From NCBI GenBank assembly GCA_015522475.1, contig WAMF01000019.1, forward strand, positions 1 to 64,000: a DNA stretch of 64,000 nt, in the 5' to 3' direction. This document shows, in pieces, positions 27,881 through 36,644 of the stretch (positions are counted from its first letter, which is position 1; every line of letters begins with the position of its first letter). This DNA is from Microcaldota archaeon (lineage in GTDB: Archaea > Micrarchaeota > Micrarchaeia > Anstonellales > J096). The notes below the pieces were generated by a model. It was not told where the DNA came from. It saw only the letters and a list, made by a program, of their open reading frames with translations, and did not search any database. The position numbers and the translations under genes are program-made.

Positions 27881-28828
27881 TTACCCTTTTCTCTTTGCAG
27901 ACCTAGCAAATTCTGCCTTGAGTATTGAGTGTTCAAGAGCGTCGAGCTCTTCAAGCAAACGCTCTACCTCTTTAACGTAACGTATGAGCTGCGATATAGC
28001 TACAAACTTCGCCAATAGAATGAAATGATCCGCTATAAACAGACTGTTTTCCTTTTCTCCAGGAAGGGGCTCGTTTAGATACCTATTAATAATCGTCTCG
28101 AGGTTGCTGTGGCACATGGGGCAAAGAGGAAACACATTACCTCTGAAATTTTTATTGGGCAGCCTACCTATTTGCTTGTATTCTTCTTCATGCTCGTCGA
28201 AAAAGGCTTCGAGAGCGCCCTTAGGTATGATATGATGGCCAGTCATAGTCGTGGAAGCACCGCACACAGGGCACAAGCCTCGCTTTTTCTTTCCCACGAA
28301 GGAGAAGGTATAGAACTTCGGCCCAACGTCGCACGTTTTATAGTAAAAATCCTTTGTTATTGTGCCGTTGACTATAATCATTCTGCCAGGGTGGAAATGG
28401 CTATCTTCCTTCACTGCATGAAGTGCGTCTGAATGAAGAGACGAAAGCACCTGCAAGATCTCGTTGACTGTAGCGCTCACTTTGTCGGCAAATGAGCCTG
28501 CTCTTCGCTTCACATTGGAGAGCTCCGCTTGGTATAGAGCAGGAAAGAAGTAGCTTTTCTTGCCCACGTAGAAAAAACCGGAAACCTCTACCTTTGTAGT
28601 AGGTGATACGGCGTTTGCCTCAAAGAGGGGTGTCTTATGCTCAAGGGCATAGTTGAAGAGCTCCCTCAAGAAGAGAGAGTATGAAGCATCTGCAATTTCT
28701 TGTGAGCTATGAGATAAAAGAGGAAAGGTCTCTGAAAAGAGTTTGAGAAGAGGCGTTTCCTTCGACGAAGAGATGGGATAGAGCTCCCTCGCCTTTCTAA
28801 GAAGGACATAGCGCCTCTTTACGCCCAT
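27881..28828 (-). CDS. HNH-type endonuclease domain protein
   Basis: 315 residues. The middle carries a zinc-binding HNH core: CPVCGASTTMTGHHIIPKGA, later CPMCHSNLETIINRY, with the HH-to-N spacing of HNH nucleases. The N-terminal 170 residues are unassigned. No methylase or toxin partner is next to it, so restriction, homing or repair roles are all open. It may be a stand-alone defence or mobile-element-derived nuclease. Confidence 0.8.
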   Translation of the reverse strand: MGVKRRYVLLRKARELYPISSSKETPLLKLFSETFPLLSHSSQEIADASYSLFLRELFNYALEHKTPLFEANAVSPTTKVEVSGFFYVGKKSYFFPALYQAELSNVKRRAGSFADKVSATVNEILQVLSSLHSDALHAVKEDSHFHPGRMIIVNGTITKDFYYKTCDVGPKFYTFSFVGKKKRGLCPVCGASTTMTGHHIIPKGALEAFFDEHEEEYKQIGRLPNKNFRGNVFPLCPMCHSNLETIINRYLNEPLPGEKENSLFIADHFILLAKFVAISQLIRYVKEVERLLEELDALEHSILKAEFARSAKRKG

Positions 28829-29011
28829 ATCTTCGCCTCATAACAATTTGGGCAAAGGTCTTAAAAAGCGATTGCATACCCACACTATCGACACCTATAT
28901 AGAGCTTTATAAACAGCCATAGAGAGAATGAGCATCTCGACGAAACACAGATAAGAAGGGATTTGACAACCTTTTTAAAGAGAAAGGCGCAAATGTAGGA
29001 GGGGTGAGCAT

Positions 29012-29578
29012 ATGAAGAAGCGCAGAATAGATCCTTTTTTTGAGATCTTTGAGCAGATGAGGCGAGAGATGGAAGAGCTGATTAAAGGCACATTCATGGA
29101 GGAAGACCTCTTCGAGAAAGCGTTTAGGGACATGAGTAAAAAAGGCAAGAGCAAGGTATATGGTATTCACATAACTGTAGGGCCAGACGGTAAGCCCATC
29201 GTCAAGGAGTTTGGCAACGTTAAGCCAAAAACAGAGGTCATAGGCAGTGAAGAAGAGGCAAGCGCAGAGACGCCAAAGGGTTTAGAGGAAGCGAGAGAGC
29301 CTCTCGTCGAGACGCACGTGGAAAAGGATACTGTCAGCATAGTTGCAGAGGTGCCCGGAGTCCAAAAAGAGGACATAGACTTGGAGCTCGTCGAGGATGA
29401 TGTGCTTGTCATAAAGGTAGATACGGCGGAGCGTAAGTACTACAAGAAAATAAAGCTTCCAGCACATGTCGACGAGAAAAGCATAAAAGCTACGTACAAA
29501 AACGGCATACTTGAAGTAAAGCTTAAGATAAAAAAGGCAAAAAAGAAATCAAAGAAGAAGTCCGTAAAAGTAGAGTAA
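29012..29578 (+). CDS. Archaeal Hsp20 family chaperone (long form)
   Basis: 188 residues with an N-terminal helical part and GIHITVGPDGKPIVKEFGNV segment typical of archaeal Hsp20-like proteins, then an alpha-crystallin domain (about 95-175; EVPGVQKEDIDLELVEDDVLVI, YKNGILEVKLKI) and a Lys-rich tail. CCTTTTTAAAG about 40 bp upstream and AGGAGGGGTGAG at the start. Distinct from the shorter Hsp20 at 10548. Confidence 0.92.
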   Translation: MKKRRIDPFFEIFEQMRREMEELIKGTFMEEDLFEKAFRDMSKKGKSKVYGIHITVGPDGKPIVKEFGNVKPKTEVIGSEEEASAETPKGLEEAREPLVETHVEKDTVSIVAEVPGVQKEDIDLELVEDDVLVIKVDTAERKYYKKIKLPAHVDEKSIKATYKNGILEVKLKIKKAKKKSKKKSVKVE

Positions 29579-29757
29579 GTGACATGGACAGTTGGCGGAA
29601 TAGAAGAGCTGGCAGTCAGCAGCAGCTAATCTGCAGTAAATAGCGTAGCAGAGGGATATAACTGCACATAATGCACATGAGCCTGTATGCATAAGTCCGT
29701 AAAAACACCGTCAGTGTATTTTTGAGCTTCTGTAACCTGCATAGAAGGGGCGAGAGG

Positions 29758-31608
29758 ATGTCAAGCAAAAAATCAAGCAACGGAGATAAAAGAGAAGAAA
29801 AAAACGAAGCAACGAAGGAAGTTACGAGAGAAGGCAAGCACTACATCCGCTCGCCCATAGTTACAGTTATGGGACACGTCGACCACGGAAAGACGACGAT
29901 ACTTGACAGAATACGCGGCAGTAGAGTAGCTGAAAAAGAAGCTGGTAGAATAACCCAAATGGTGGGCGCCAGCCTTACAACAAAACAATCTATAGAAGCA
30001 ATAAGTAAAGAAATAAAAAAACAGTTGGCCATTGAACTGCATATACCCGGCCTTCTCTTCATAGACACGCCCGGCCATGAGGTTTTCACAAGCTTAAGAG
30101 CTAGAGGAGGTAGCATAGCAGATATAGCTATACTTGTAATAGACATAAAACAGGGCATACAACCTCAAACAGTCGAGAGCATAGACCTGCTGAAAGAATA
30201 CAAAACGCCCTTTGTTGTAGCAGCCAACAAGATAGACCTCATAGACGGATGGCGCACGACGAAGCACAACAGCGTCTTAAAGGCCCTGGAAGAGCAGCCC
30301 AGCCATGTAAAAGAGCGCTTCGATGAGCTCATATACGACTTGATGGGCCAGCTCTCCATGCACGGCTTCAATGCTGAGCTTTTTTACAGAATAAAGGACT
30401 TCACAAAAGAACTTAGCATTATACCTGTGTCAGGCAAAACGGGGGAAGGGTTAGCGGAGCTTCTCCTCTTAGTCGCGGGGCTCAGCGAGCGCTACCTAAA
30501 GGACCGCCTGTACATACACCCCAAAGCTGAACCAAAGGGCACAGTCATAGAAGTAAAGGAAGAAAAGGGTTTGGGCATAACAGTAGATGCCATATTGTAC
30601 GACGGTGTTTTGAGAGAAGGCAGCGAGATTTACTTTATGGCCAAAGACGGCCTTGTAAAGCGGAAAATTAGGGCGCTTCTTATGCCCAACGTCTCCGGCA
30701 ACAATCCTCGCGAGAAGTACACGCGGATAAAAGAAGTTGTGGCAGCTGGGGGTGTTAAAATAGCTGCTCCAGAGCTCGACAACGTCTTGCCTGGCTCGCC
30801 CTTTGGAGCAGGACAAGAGTTGGAAAAGGCACTTGAAACAGATATGAAGCACATTATATTCGAGCACGAAGGCAAAGAAGGTGTAGTTGCTAAAACAGAC
30901 AGTTTAGGCAGCGCCGAGGCCCTTCTAAACCTCCTGAGAAAAGAAAACATAAAGGTCGCTAAGCTTGACGTAGGGCCCGTTAACAAAGACGACATTGTGT
31001 TTGCTGCTGCCAACAAAAAAGACGAATACAGAGCTGTCTTAGTCTTCAATATGCACGTCCAAAAGGAGATAATAAGCGAAGCAGAGGGATTGGGTGTTAA
31101 GCTCATTGTTTCTGACGTTATATACAAGCTGCCGGAGCTCTACGAGGAATTTAAGAAGGAAGTGCTTGAAAAGGCTAAAAACAAAATGGCGGAGCAGCTG
31201 CCTTTTCCGGCTAAACTCAAAGCGCTTAGAGGCTTTTTCTTTAGAAAGAGCAAACCGGCTGTATTCGGAGTGCGTGTGCTCGGCGGCGTTCTAAAACCCT
31301 CTATTTATCTTATGAACGAAAACGGCGAGACTGTCGGCCAAATAAAATCCATACAGAGTGAAAGCCAATCCATGAAGGAAGCAAAAGAAGGTGAGGAAGT
31401 TGCCATAAGTGTAGAGGGAGCAGAGCTGGGCAAAGACATACATGAAGACGAAGTTTTCTACACGAGCATGGGCAAGAAGGATGTGGAGAGATGGGAAGAA
31501 AAGCAAGCGGTTTTAGAAAAGGGCAGTGCAGCAGTCTTAGAGGAGATAAAGGCCATTCTCTTAAAGCGACAGCTTCGCCGCATAAAGGAAAGGGCCAGAA
31601 AAACCTAA
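29758..31608 (+). CDS. infB: Translation initiation factor aIF5B
   Basis: GTPase that joins ribosomal subunits and handles initiator tRNA. G1 VMGHVDHGKTT, G3 FIDTPGHEVF, G4 VVAANKIDL are intact, followed by domains II, III (GVVAKTDSLGSAEALLNLL) and IV. 616 residues. ATG 29758 is chosen after GGGGCGAGAGG; the frame extends 12 codons upstream. A short Lys/Asp/Glu leader precedes the G domain. Confidence 0.96.
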   Translation: MSSKKSSNGDKREEKNEATKEVTREGKHYIRSPIVTVMGHVDHGKTTILDRIRGSRVAEKEAGRITQMVGASLTTKQSIEAISKEIKKQLAIELHIPGLLFIDTPGHEVFTSLRARGGSIADIAILVIDIKQGIQPQTVESIDLLKEYKTPFVVAANKIDLIDGWRTTKHNSVLKALEEQPSHVKERFDELIYDLMGQLSMHGFNAELFYRIKDFTKELSIIPVSGKTGEGLAELLLLVAGLSERYLKDRLYIHPKAEPKGTVIEVKEEKGLGITVDAILYDGVLREGSEIYFMAKDGLVKRKIRALLMPNVSGNNPREKYTRIKEVVAAGGVKIAAPELDNVLPGSPFGAGQELEKALETDMKHIIFEHEGKEGVVAKTDSLGSAEALLNLLRKENIKVAKLDVGPVNKDDIVFAAANKKDEYRAVLVFNMHVQKEIISEAEGLGVKLIVSDVIYKLPELYEEFKKEVLEKAKNKMAEQLPFPAKLKALRGFFFRKSKPAVFGVRVLGGVLKPSIYLMNENGETVGQIKSIQSESQSMKEAKEGEEVAISVEGAELGKDIHEDEVFYTSMGKKDVERWEEKQAVLEKGSAAVLEEIKAILLKRQLRRIKERARKT

Positions 31609-31654
31609 GAAAGAGGCAATGGCCATAAAAAGAGTGAAGAAAAGGCAAAATAAG

Positions 31655-31681
31655 AAGAAGGGGCTTTCTTGGTTTTTCTCA
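31655..31681 (+). terminator. Terminator after aIF5B
   Basis: AAGAA and TTCTT flank GGGGCT, followed by GGTTTTTCTC, about 45 bp after the aIF5B stop. A weak hairpin with a T-run. Confidence 0.4.
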
Positions 31682-31979
31682 TAAAATTTAGCGTGGTTAG
31701 CAGCATAGAGGGTAAGGGTAAATGGTTAGTGTAAGTATTAGATTAGATAGGATTAATAGCGCCAATTTAACATTAATACACATTACTACAAGGTACTACA
31801 AGGTAAATGAGAGGATATTAAAATAAAAGGTTACAAAAGATAACAGGGACAACTAACAGTAATAACACAGAAGACGATAGTAAGGCTTAAGCCGAGTTCA
31901 AAGGATTAAAATGGGCTAAGGTATGAAAAAGCGTACAAAAACAACAAGGTTTTAAAACTGTTTGCGAAAAACTTATATA
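31682..31979. other. AT-rich intergenic stretch
   Basis: No gene seen. It contains a tandem 10 bp direct repeat TACTACAAGG (31784-31793 and 31794-31803) and TATA-like boxes at about 31949-31956 (TTTTAAAA) and 31973-31980 (TTATATAT) facing the GC-rich RNA candidate. Confidence 0.5.
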
Positions 31980-32115
31980 TGCCCTTGGCCCCTATAGTAC
32001 CGCCACTCTTTTTAGGGTGGGGGGACTGGCTACCTTGCCAGCGTCGGGCCTCCCGACGCTGGCCTCCTTTCCAAAAGTCGGGAAAAACAGGGGAAACCTT
32101 AGGGAAGCAAGGAAG
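31980..32115 (+). ncRNA. Candidate structured ncRNA, GC-rich
   Basis: A GC-rich island in AT-rich non-coding DNA. A perfect 12 bp hairpin (32037-32048 with 32052-32063, loop CCT), a 6 bp hairpin (32003-32008 with 32015-32020, one G-U pair), and closing helices CCTTG (31983-31987) with CAAGG (32108-32112) and CCCCT (31989-31993) with AGGGG (32089-32093). TTTTAAAA at 31949 is the right distance for a transcript starting near 31980. No 5S, SRP or RNase P consensus is recognised. The CBS gene downstream has its own TATA box, so this is unlikely to be its leader. Confidence 0.5.
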
Positions 32116-32127
32116 TAAGTAATAGCC

Positions 32128-32153
32128 CAAATAAAAAAAGCCAAAAAATGGCT
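32128..32153 (-). terminator. Intrinsic-type terminator on the minus strand
   Basis: The minus strand reads AGCCATTTTTTGGCT followed by TTTTTT: a 5 bp hairpin and T-run. No minus-strand gene that it would end is evident, so it may instead be part of the plus-strand RNA structure or protect against antisense transcription. Confidence 0.35.
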
Positions 32154-32202
32154 AAAAGCCGCCCACATAGCTTTAAAAACATGACTTAGGATAATGTAAA
32201 AC

Positions 32203-32634
32203 ATGGAAAATGTGGGAAGTGAGGTAACTATTGGAGAAATTATGAAGAAGAAAGTCATATTCCTTCCGCAAGAGGGTACTGTCAAGGAAGCTGCAAAGCT
32301 CATGAAGGAGAACAGAGTTGGCTCTGTAGTTATCGTTGAAGGCAGTGCTGTGCGAGGCATAGTAACAGAGCGAGACATAGTAAGAAAAGTAGTAGCAAAA
32401 GGGAAGTCCTATGATACAAAAGTTGAAGAGATCATGAGCTCACCAGTTATAGTAGCAACGCCAGACACAACCATTGACCAAGCAGCTAGAGTTATGAAAG
32501 AAGAAGGTATAAGGAAGCTACCTATTATAGATAAGAATGGCTATTTGCAAGGCATCGTCACAAGCGACGACATAGTGCGTGTTTTCCCGAGCATTGTGGA
32601 GCTCATAGAAGAAGAGGCATTCCTCACAAGCTAA
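32203..32634 (+). CDS. CBS domain pair protein
   Basis: 143 residues made of two CBS domains (IMKKKVIFLPQEGTVKEAAK and IMSSPVIVATPDTTIDQAAR), which bind adenosine nucleotides or S-adenosylmethionine and act as energy sensors. Leaderless ATG 32203, with GCTTTAAAAAC about 29 bp upstream. Partner unknown. Confidence 0.93.
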   Translation: MENVGSEVTIGEIMKKKVIFLPQEGTVKEAAKLMKENRVGSVVIVEGSAVRGIVTERDIVRKVVAKGKSYDTKVEEIMSSPVIVATPDTTIDQAARVMKEEGIRKLPIIDKNGYLQGIVTSDDIVRVFPSIVELIEEEAFLTS

Positions 32635-32706
32635 TAGCAACCGATAGCAAAAAACGACGGTAAAAGGAAGCCGGAAGAACCGAAAACGGCTAATAAGCTT
32701 ATACTC

Positions 32707-32768
32707 ATGCTGGGTGTTGGATGGCGGGTGCGATGGGTGAACACCGCTGCCAACGCCACCCAGCACAT
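32707..32768 (+). ncRNA. Candidate H/ACA guide RNA
   Basis: Lower stem GCTGGGTG (32709-32716) with CACCCAGC (32757-32764), followed at once by ACA (32765-32767). Inside, a 6 nt left (TTGGAT) and 5 nt right (AACGC) pocket, an upper stem from 32723/32751, and an apical loop with GA (32732-32733) and GA (32739-32740) able to form the tandem sheared pairs of a K-loop. The distance from upper stem to ACA is about 14 nt, as in H/ACA guides. The upper stem has bulges. The alternative is a simple leader hairpin of the DUF167 gene 24 nt downstream. Confidence 0.45.
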
Positions 32769-32791
32769 CTGTATGCTAAGAAGGCAAAGAA

Positions 32792-33064
32792 ATGGCCTGT
32801 ATAAAGATAAAGGTTGCCCCTGGAAAAAAGAAAAGGGGTATTATTCTCGAAAAAGGCCGGGAAGGCCTTCCAATAGTTGCGCTCACTTCTCATCCCACCA
32901 AAGGAAAAGCCAACAAGGAGCTCTTAGAGTTCCTTAAGGGGGTGTTTGGAAAGCAGGTGGAAATAAAGAGGGGGCACAGCTCCAGAGAAAAGCTCATATG
33001 CGTTGAGCTTAGTGAAGAGGAGCTGTTCGCCGCTCTAAGAAAAGCCGCGCGAAGCGAAGCATGA
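32792..33064 (+). CDS. DUF167 (YggU) family protein
   Basis: 90 residues. KIKVAPGKKKRGIILEKG..., then TSHPTKGKANKELLEFLKGVFG and VEIKRGHSSREKLICVE are the conserved DUF167 segments (P-x-x-G-K-A-N and G-x-x-S-R-x-K). Function unknown; the family is small and widespread. Confidence 0.92.
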   Translation: MACIKIKVAPGKKKRGIILEKGREGLPIVALTSHPTKGKANKELLEFLKGVFGKQVEIKRGHSSREKLICVELSEEELFAALRKAARSEA

Positions 33065-33102
33065 GCGCGAGGAATAAACAATAAGAAGAAAGAGGTGAAA
33101 GT

Positions 33103-34380
33103 ATGGGAAAAACATATATAGATACAGTAAAGTACACAATATACGCCTACTTTGAAGTGGATGGTATGGTTGAAAAACCCGACGTAGTAGGAGCTGTATT
33201 CGGCCAAACAGAAGGCTTGCTAGGAGAGGATCTTGACTTAAGAGAGCTCCAAAAGAACGGCCGCATCGGCAGGATAGAGGTTGAGCTCGTCAACGAAAGA
33301 GGGAAAACGAAGGGTGTCATAAAGATTCCATCAAGCTTGGACATGGTCGAAACAGCTATTATAGGAGCAGCCCTAGAAACTGTCGATAGAGTTGGGCCAT
33401 GTGAAGCCAAAATAAGCATAGACAGAATAGAAGACAACAGGAACGAAAAGCGAAAGAAGATCATAACAAAGGCAAAGCAGCTCTTGAAAAATCTCATAAC
33501 GACGCAGATACCAGAGACAAAGGAGCTTACAGAGATGGTTAGGAAAGAGGTGAAAATAAGCGAGCTCGTCACATATGGCCCAGAGAAGTTGCCAGCGGGT
33601 CCAACCATAGACATATCTGACTCTGTAATCTTCGTCGAAGGAAGGGCAGATGTAGTGAATCTCCTAAAGAACGACATAACAAATGTTATAGGCATAGGAG
33701 GGGCAAAGGTGCCCAAAACCGTCGTAGAGTTATCCAAGAAGAAGGAAACAACCGTATTCCTCGATGGCGATAGAGGTGGAGACATCATACTAAAGGAGCT
33801 GCTAAACGCGGGCGTTGACATAGACTACGTGGCAAGAGCTCCAACGGGCAAAGAAGTAGAAGAGCTTACGAGAAAGGAGATAATAAAGGCGCTGAGAAAC
33901 AAGACGCCAGTCCACCAGGAGCATCCACACCCCATAAAAGAAGGACAACTTAGAGAGCAAACAAATGCAACAAACAACGGCAGACAAAAACAAAAACAAG
34001 CCAAACGAGAAAACAGAGAAGCGGCGGTTGAACGAAAAGAAAACGGAAGCAGAGGAAAAGCAGATAAAAGCGAAGGCAAAGAAGAAAGAAAAATCGAATT
34101 CAACAAAGCCAGCTTCCTCGACGAGCTCAAAGACCTCAACGGAAGGCTTAGGGCCAGAATCTACGATGAGAATCAGACACTCATAAAAGAGGTCTCAGTG
34201 CGCGAAATGCTACCTACACTTCAATCCATGGATGAAGTGGGTGCAGTTGTCTTTGATGGCATAGTGACACAACGCCTCTTAGATATAGCTGCAGCAAAAG
34301 GCGCTAAGTATGTAGTTGGCGCAAGGCTGGGCAACATAAACAAAAAGAAAGAAGGCCTAACTGTCATAACTGCTAAATAG
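33103..34380 (+). CDS. dnaG: Archaeal DnaG (Toprim primase-like, exosome-associated)
   Basis: 425 residues. N-terminal domain MGKTYIDTVKYTIYAYFEVDGMVEKPDVVGAVFGQTEGLLG-type, Toprim core with VIFVEGRADVVNLL and TTVFLDGDRGGDIILKEL (acidic residues), and a conserved C-terminal domain. Archaeal DnaG binds the RNA exosome and can synthesise primers. Residues about 285-335 are a Gln/Lys/Glu/Asn-rich insertion separating the Toprim part from the C-terminal domain. AAAGAGGTGAAAGT is the ribosome-binding site. Confidence 0.95.
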   Translation: MGKTYIDTVKYTIYAYFEVDGMVEKPDVVGAVFGQTEGLLGEDLDLRELQKNGRIGRIEVELVNERGKTKGVIKIPSSLDMVETAIIGAALETVDRVGPCEAKISIDRIEDNRNEKRKKIITKAKQLLKNLITTQIPETKELTEMVRKEVKISELVTYGPEKLPAGPTIDISDSVIFVEGRADVVNLLKNDITNVIGIGGAKVPKTVVELSKKKETTVFLDGDRGGDIILKELLNAGVDIDYVARAPTGKEVEELTRKEIIKALRNKTPVHQEHPHPIKEGQLREQTNATNNGRQKQKQAKRENREAAVERKENGSRGKADKSEGKEERKIEFNKASFLDELKDLNGRLRARIYDENQTLIKEVSVREMLPTLQSMDEVGAVVFDGIVTQRLLDIAAAKGAKYVVGARLGNINKKKEGLTVITAK

Positions 34381-34509
34381 ATGGGTAGGAAGGAGTAGGA
34401 AAGAGCATCTGAAAAGCCATCGTAGATGACTAAAAAAGAAAGGTAGAAAGAGTGGAATCCCTCAACAGGAACCTGCAAGGTGAGTAAATAGTAGATGGTG
34501 AGGGGCAAA

Positions 34510-35190
34510 ATGGCTAAAAAGACGACAAAAATAGACTTGCACAATCACACAGTTTATTCCTTAGATGCACTAACCACGCCGGAAGAGCTTGTTAGGCAGG
34601 CTGTTAAGAAAGGCATAAGCAGCATTGCATTGACAGACCATGACACCATGAAAGCCCTCCCCTACGTCGAAAAAGCTGCAAAAGGCAAAGTCATCATAAT
34701 CCCTGGTGAAGAAATTATGTGCAGAGAAGGTGAGGTTATAGGCCTCTTTCTATTGGAAGAAATAAAACCGGGGCTTTCTGTTGAAGAAGCGCTCGTCGAG
34801 ATAAGGGGGCAAGGAGCTCTAGCCTATGCCCCTCACCCCTTTGACAAGATGCGCCACGGCATAAAGAATGAAGAGCTCTTGAAAAAAATGGACATTATCG
34901 AAGTGGGTAATGCAAAGTGCACCGCTGCCTTTGATAAAGAGGCAGAGCGATTTGCGGATAAATACGGCTTATTGAAAGGAGCCGGCAGCGATAGCCACAG
35001 GCCCAAAGAAGTGGGGCGCGCTTATGTAGAAGTGGAAAATCCCGTCGAGTCGCCAGAAGAGCTGTTGGTAGAGCTGAAAAAGGGCCACATAGTGGTTGAG
35101 AGAAGGACAACACTTCTGGAGAAGCTTTCTCGTCATGCAACGCTTTCATGGAAAAAGATCTCAGAGAAATTCAGGAAACAGCAAGAATAG
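34510..35190 (+). CDS. PHP domain metal-dependent phosphoesterase
   Basis: 226 residues. DLHNHTVYSLDAL, TDHDTMKAL, GEEIMC, HPFDK and SDSHRPKEVGRAY provide the PHP metal ligands (His, Asp, Glu). Similar to YciV/TrpH-type phosphoesterases acting on nucleotides. ATG 34510 follows GGTGAGGGG. Confidence 0.92.
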   Translation: MAKKTTKIDLHNHTVYSLDALTTPEELVRQAVKKGISSIALTDHDTMKALPYVEKAAKGKVIIIPGEEIMCREGEVIGLFLLEEIKPGLSVEEALVEIRGQGALAYAPHPFDKMRHGIKNEELLKKMDIIEVGNAKCTAAFDKEAERFADKYGLLKGAGSDSHRPKEVGRAYVEVENPVESPEELLVELKKGHIVVERRTTLLEKLSRHATLSWKKISEKFRKQQE

Positions 35191-35315
35191 TAGAGTTGAT
35201 GTAAGCTGTTAAGCCATAGACATCGAGCCATTAGGGCCCGATCACAAATTGGCTCAAGCAAGCTCGAGCGTCCCAAAGAGAAAGCTTTATAATGCATGGC
35301 TTTGTATATTATACA

Positions 35316-36143
35316 ATGCTGTCCACCCCCACCAAATCTGCTGAAAGCGAGCTAGCCACTGCCTTAGCCAAGGAGCAACAGCTAGCCCCATTCAAGGAAG
35401 AAGAACTAGAGACGCTCGTTAAAGAAGAGAATTGGCGCGCCGAGCTTGTGGAGCTTATCATATCAAACAAGCTTGACCCATGGAATATAGATATAGGACA
35501 GCTAGCAAAGGCCTTTATGGAAAGGCTCGACACTTATATCGCAGAGGGTTTTGAGCTCCCTTCTAACTTAGTACTTGCGGCAGCAATCATACTCAAGTTC
35601 AAAAGCATGAGTTTGAAGCTCAAAGAAGAGCCAAGCGAAGACATAAACTTGGATGTAGATGAGCAAACACAAATAAAAGAAACCGGCCTCCTTATACGGA
35701 GAGCACCCCCAGCACCCATAACACTCAAAGAGATTGTTAAAGCTGTGGAGAGGGCTTTAGAGCGCATGAGGAAGAGCGCTCCGCCCAAAAAGACACCTAC
35801 CTTAAAAGAAACTGTCATAGAAATCAACGAGGAAGACGTGCAAAAGGAGGTTGCGACCCTATATGAAAGGCTCGTCGAGATGTACAAGGCAAGAAGAGAG
35901 AAAATCCTTCTCTCCCATCTGCTAAACGACAAAAATGACTATCCAAAGGGGCAAGGAAATGACAACATGCAAGGGATGCAAGACATACAAAACATGGCCT
36001 TTTCGGAAAGGCTAACAAAAACCCTACTCAGACTTTTGTTTTTGGCCAACGAAGAGAAAGTAGAGCTCATACAGGAGGAGCTATTTGGAGAGGTAGAGGT
36101 GAGGCTTTTTGAAGAGGCAAGAGAAGCTGGAGAAGTTAATTGA
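35316..36143 (+). CDS. scpA: Segregation and condensation protein ScpA
   Basis: Kleisin that bridges SMC heads. N-terminal SMC-neck binding helix (LVELIISNKLDPWNIDIGQLAKAFMERL), a helical middle that binds ScpB, and a C-terminal winged helix (FLANEEKVELIQEELFGEVEVRLF). ATG 35316 is leaderless, with CTTTATAA about 27 bp upstream; the frame extends to 35292. It overlaps scpB by 35 nt. No smc gene is in the window. Confidence 0.92.
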   Translation: MLSTPTKSAESELATALAKEQQLAPFKEEELETLVKEENWRAELVELIISNKLDPWNIDIGQLAKAFMERLDTYIAEGFELPSNLVLAAAIILKFKSMSLKLKEEPSEDINLDVDEQTQIKETGLLIRRAPPAPITLKEIVKAVERALERMRKSAPPKKTPTLKETVIEINEEDVQKEVATLYERLVEMYKARREKILLSHLLNDKNDYPKGQGNDNMQGMQDIQNMAFSERLTKTLLRLLFLANEEKVELIQEELFGEVEVRLFEEAREAGEVN

Positions 36144-36573
36144 AGGCCTGCTTTTCCTAACGGCAAAAGAGTGGAAAGCTGAAGAGATAGCCAAACTTCT
36201 AAAAGCAGATGGACAAGAGGTTAAAGAAGCGCTCCAAAAGCTAGCCGAGAGATTTAACAATCTAGACATAATTATAGCTGTACGCAAGATCGGCGATTAC
36301 TACAGTATGAATGTAAAGCCTGAATACGTGCCCCTTCTCAAGCGATTCATAAAGGCAAAGGAACTCACACGCAAGCAGGCGAGGCTCCTCGCCATTATAG
36401 AGGCAAACAAGGGCATTAAAAAAAGCGTGCTCGCAAAGAAGCTGGGCTCAGCAGTATACGAAAGCATAGGCGAACTCGTGAAAATGGGCTTTGTCACAGA
36501 AGTAAAAGAGGACAGAACGTCTCGCCTTTTCACAACAGAGAAGTATAAAGAGTACAGAGAGCTTTACAAGTAG
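36109..36573 (+). CDS. scpB: Segregation and condensation protein ScpB
   Basis: Two winged-helix domains (IEGLLFLTAKEWKAEEIAKLLK and LTRKQARLLAIIEANKGIKKSVLAKKLG) as in ScpB, the kleisin partner of SMC. It starts at a TTG codon (36109) preceded by GAGGTGAG inside the end of scpA, so the pair is translationally coupled. Confidence 0.9.
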   Translation: MKRQEKLEKLIEGLLFLTAKEWKAEEIAKLLKADGQEVKEALQKLAERFNNLDIIIAVRKIGDYYSMNVKPEYVPLLKRFIKAKELTRKQARLLAIIEANKGIKKSVLAKKLGSAVYESIGELVKMGFVTEVKEDRTSRLFTTEKYKEYRELYK

Positions 36574-36644
36574 GCAACCAACAAATAAACAGTGGGACTG
36601 GCGTACAGTGAAGGTTTATTAAATATCTCTACAAAGGTGGAAGT

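Noticed and set aside
31622-31690. Small basic frame MAIKRVKKRQNKKKG after aIF5B, considered as eL41
   Set aside because: The sequence does not match eL41, it lacks a ribosome-binding site and it overlaps the terminator.
31682-31979. AT-rich gap considered as replication origin
   Set aside because: No cdc6/orc1 gene and no origin recognition box-like repeats nearby.
31980-32115. GC-rich RNA considered as 5S rRNA, SRP RNA or RNase P RNA
   Set aside because: Length is near 5S but none of the conserved sequence blocks of these RNAs is present.
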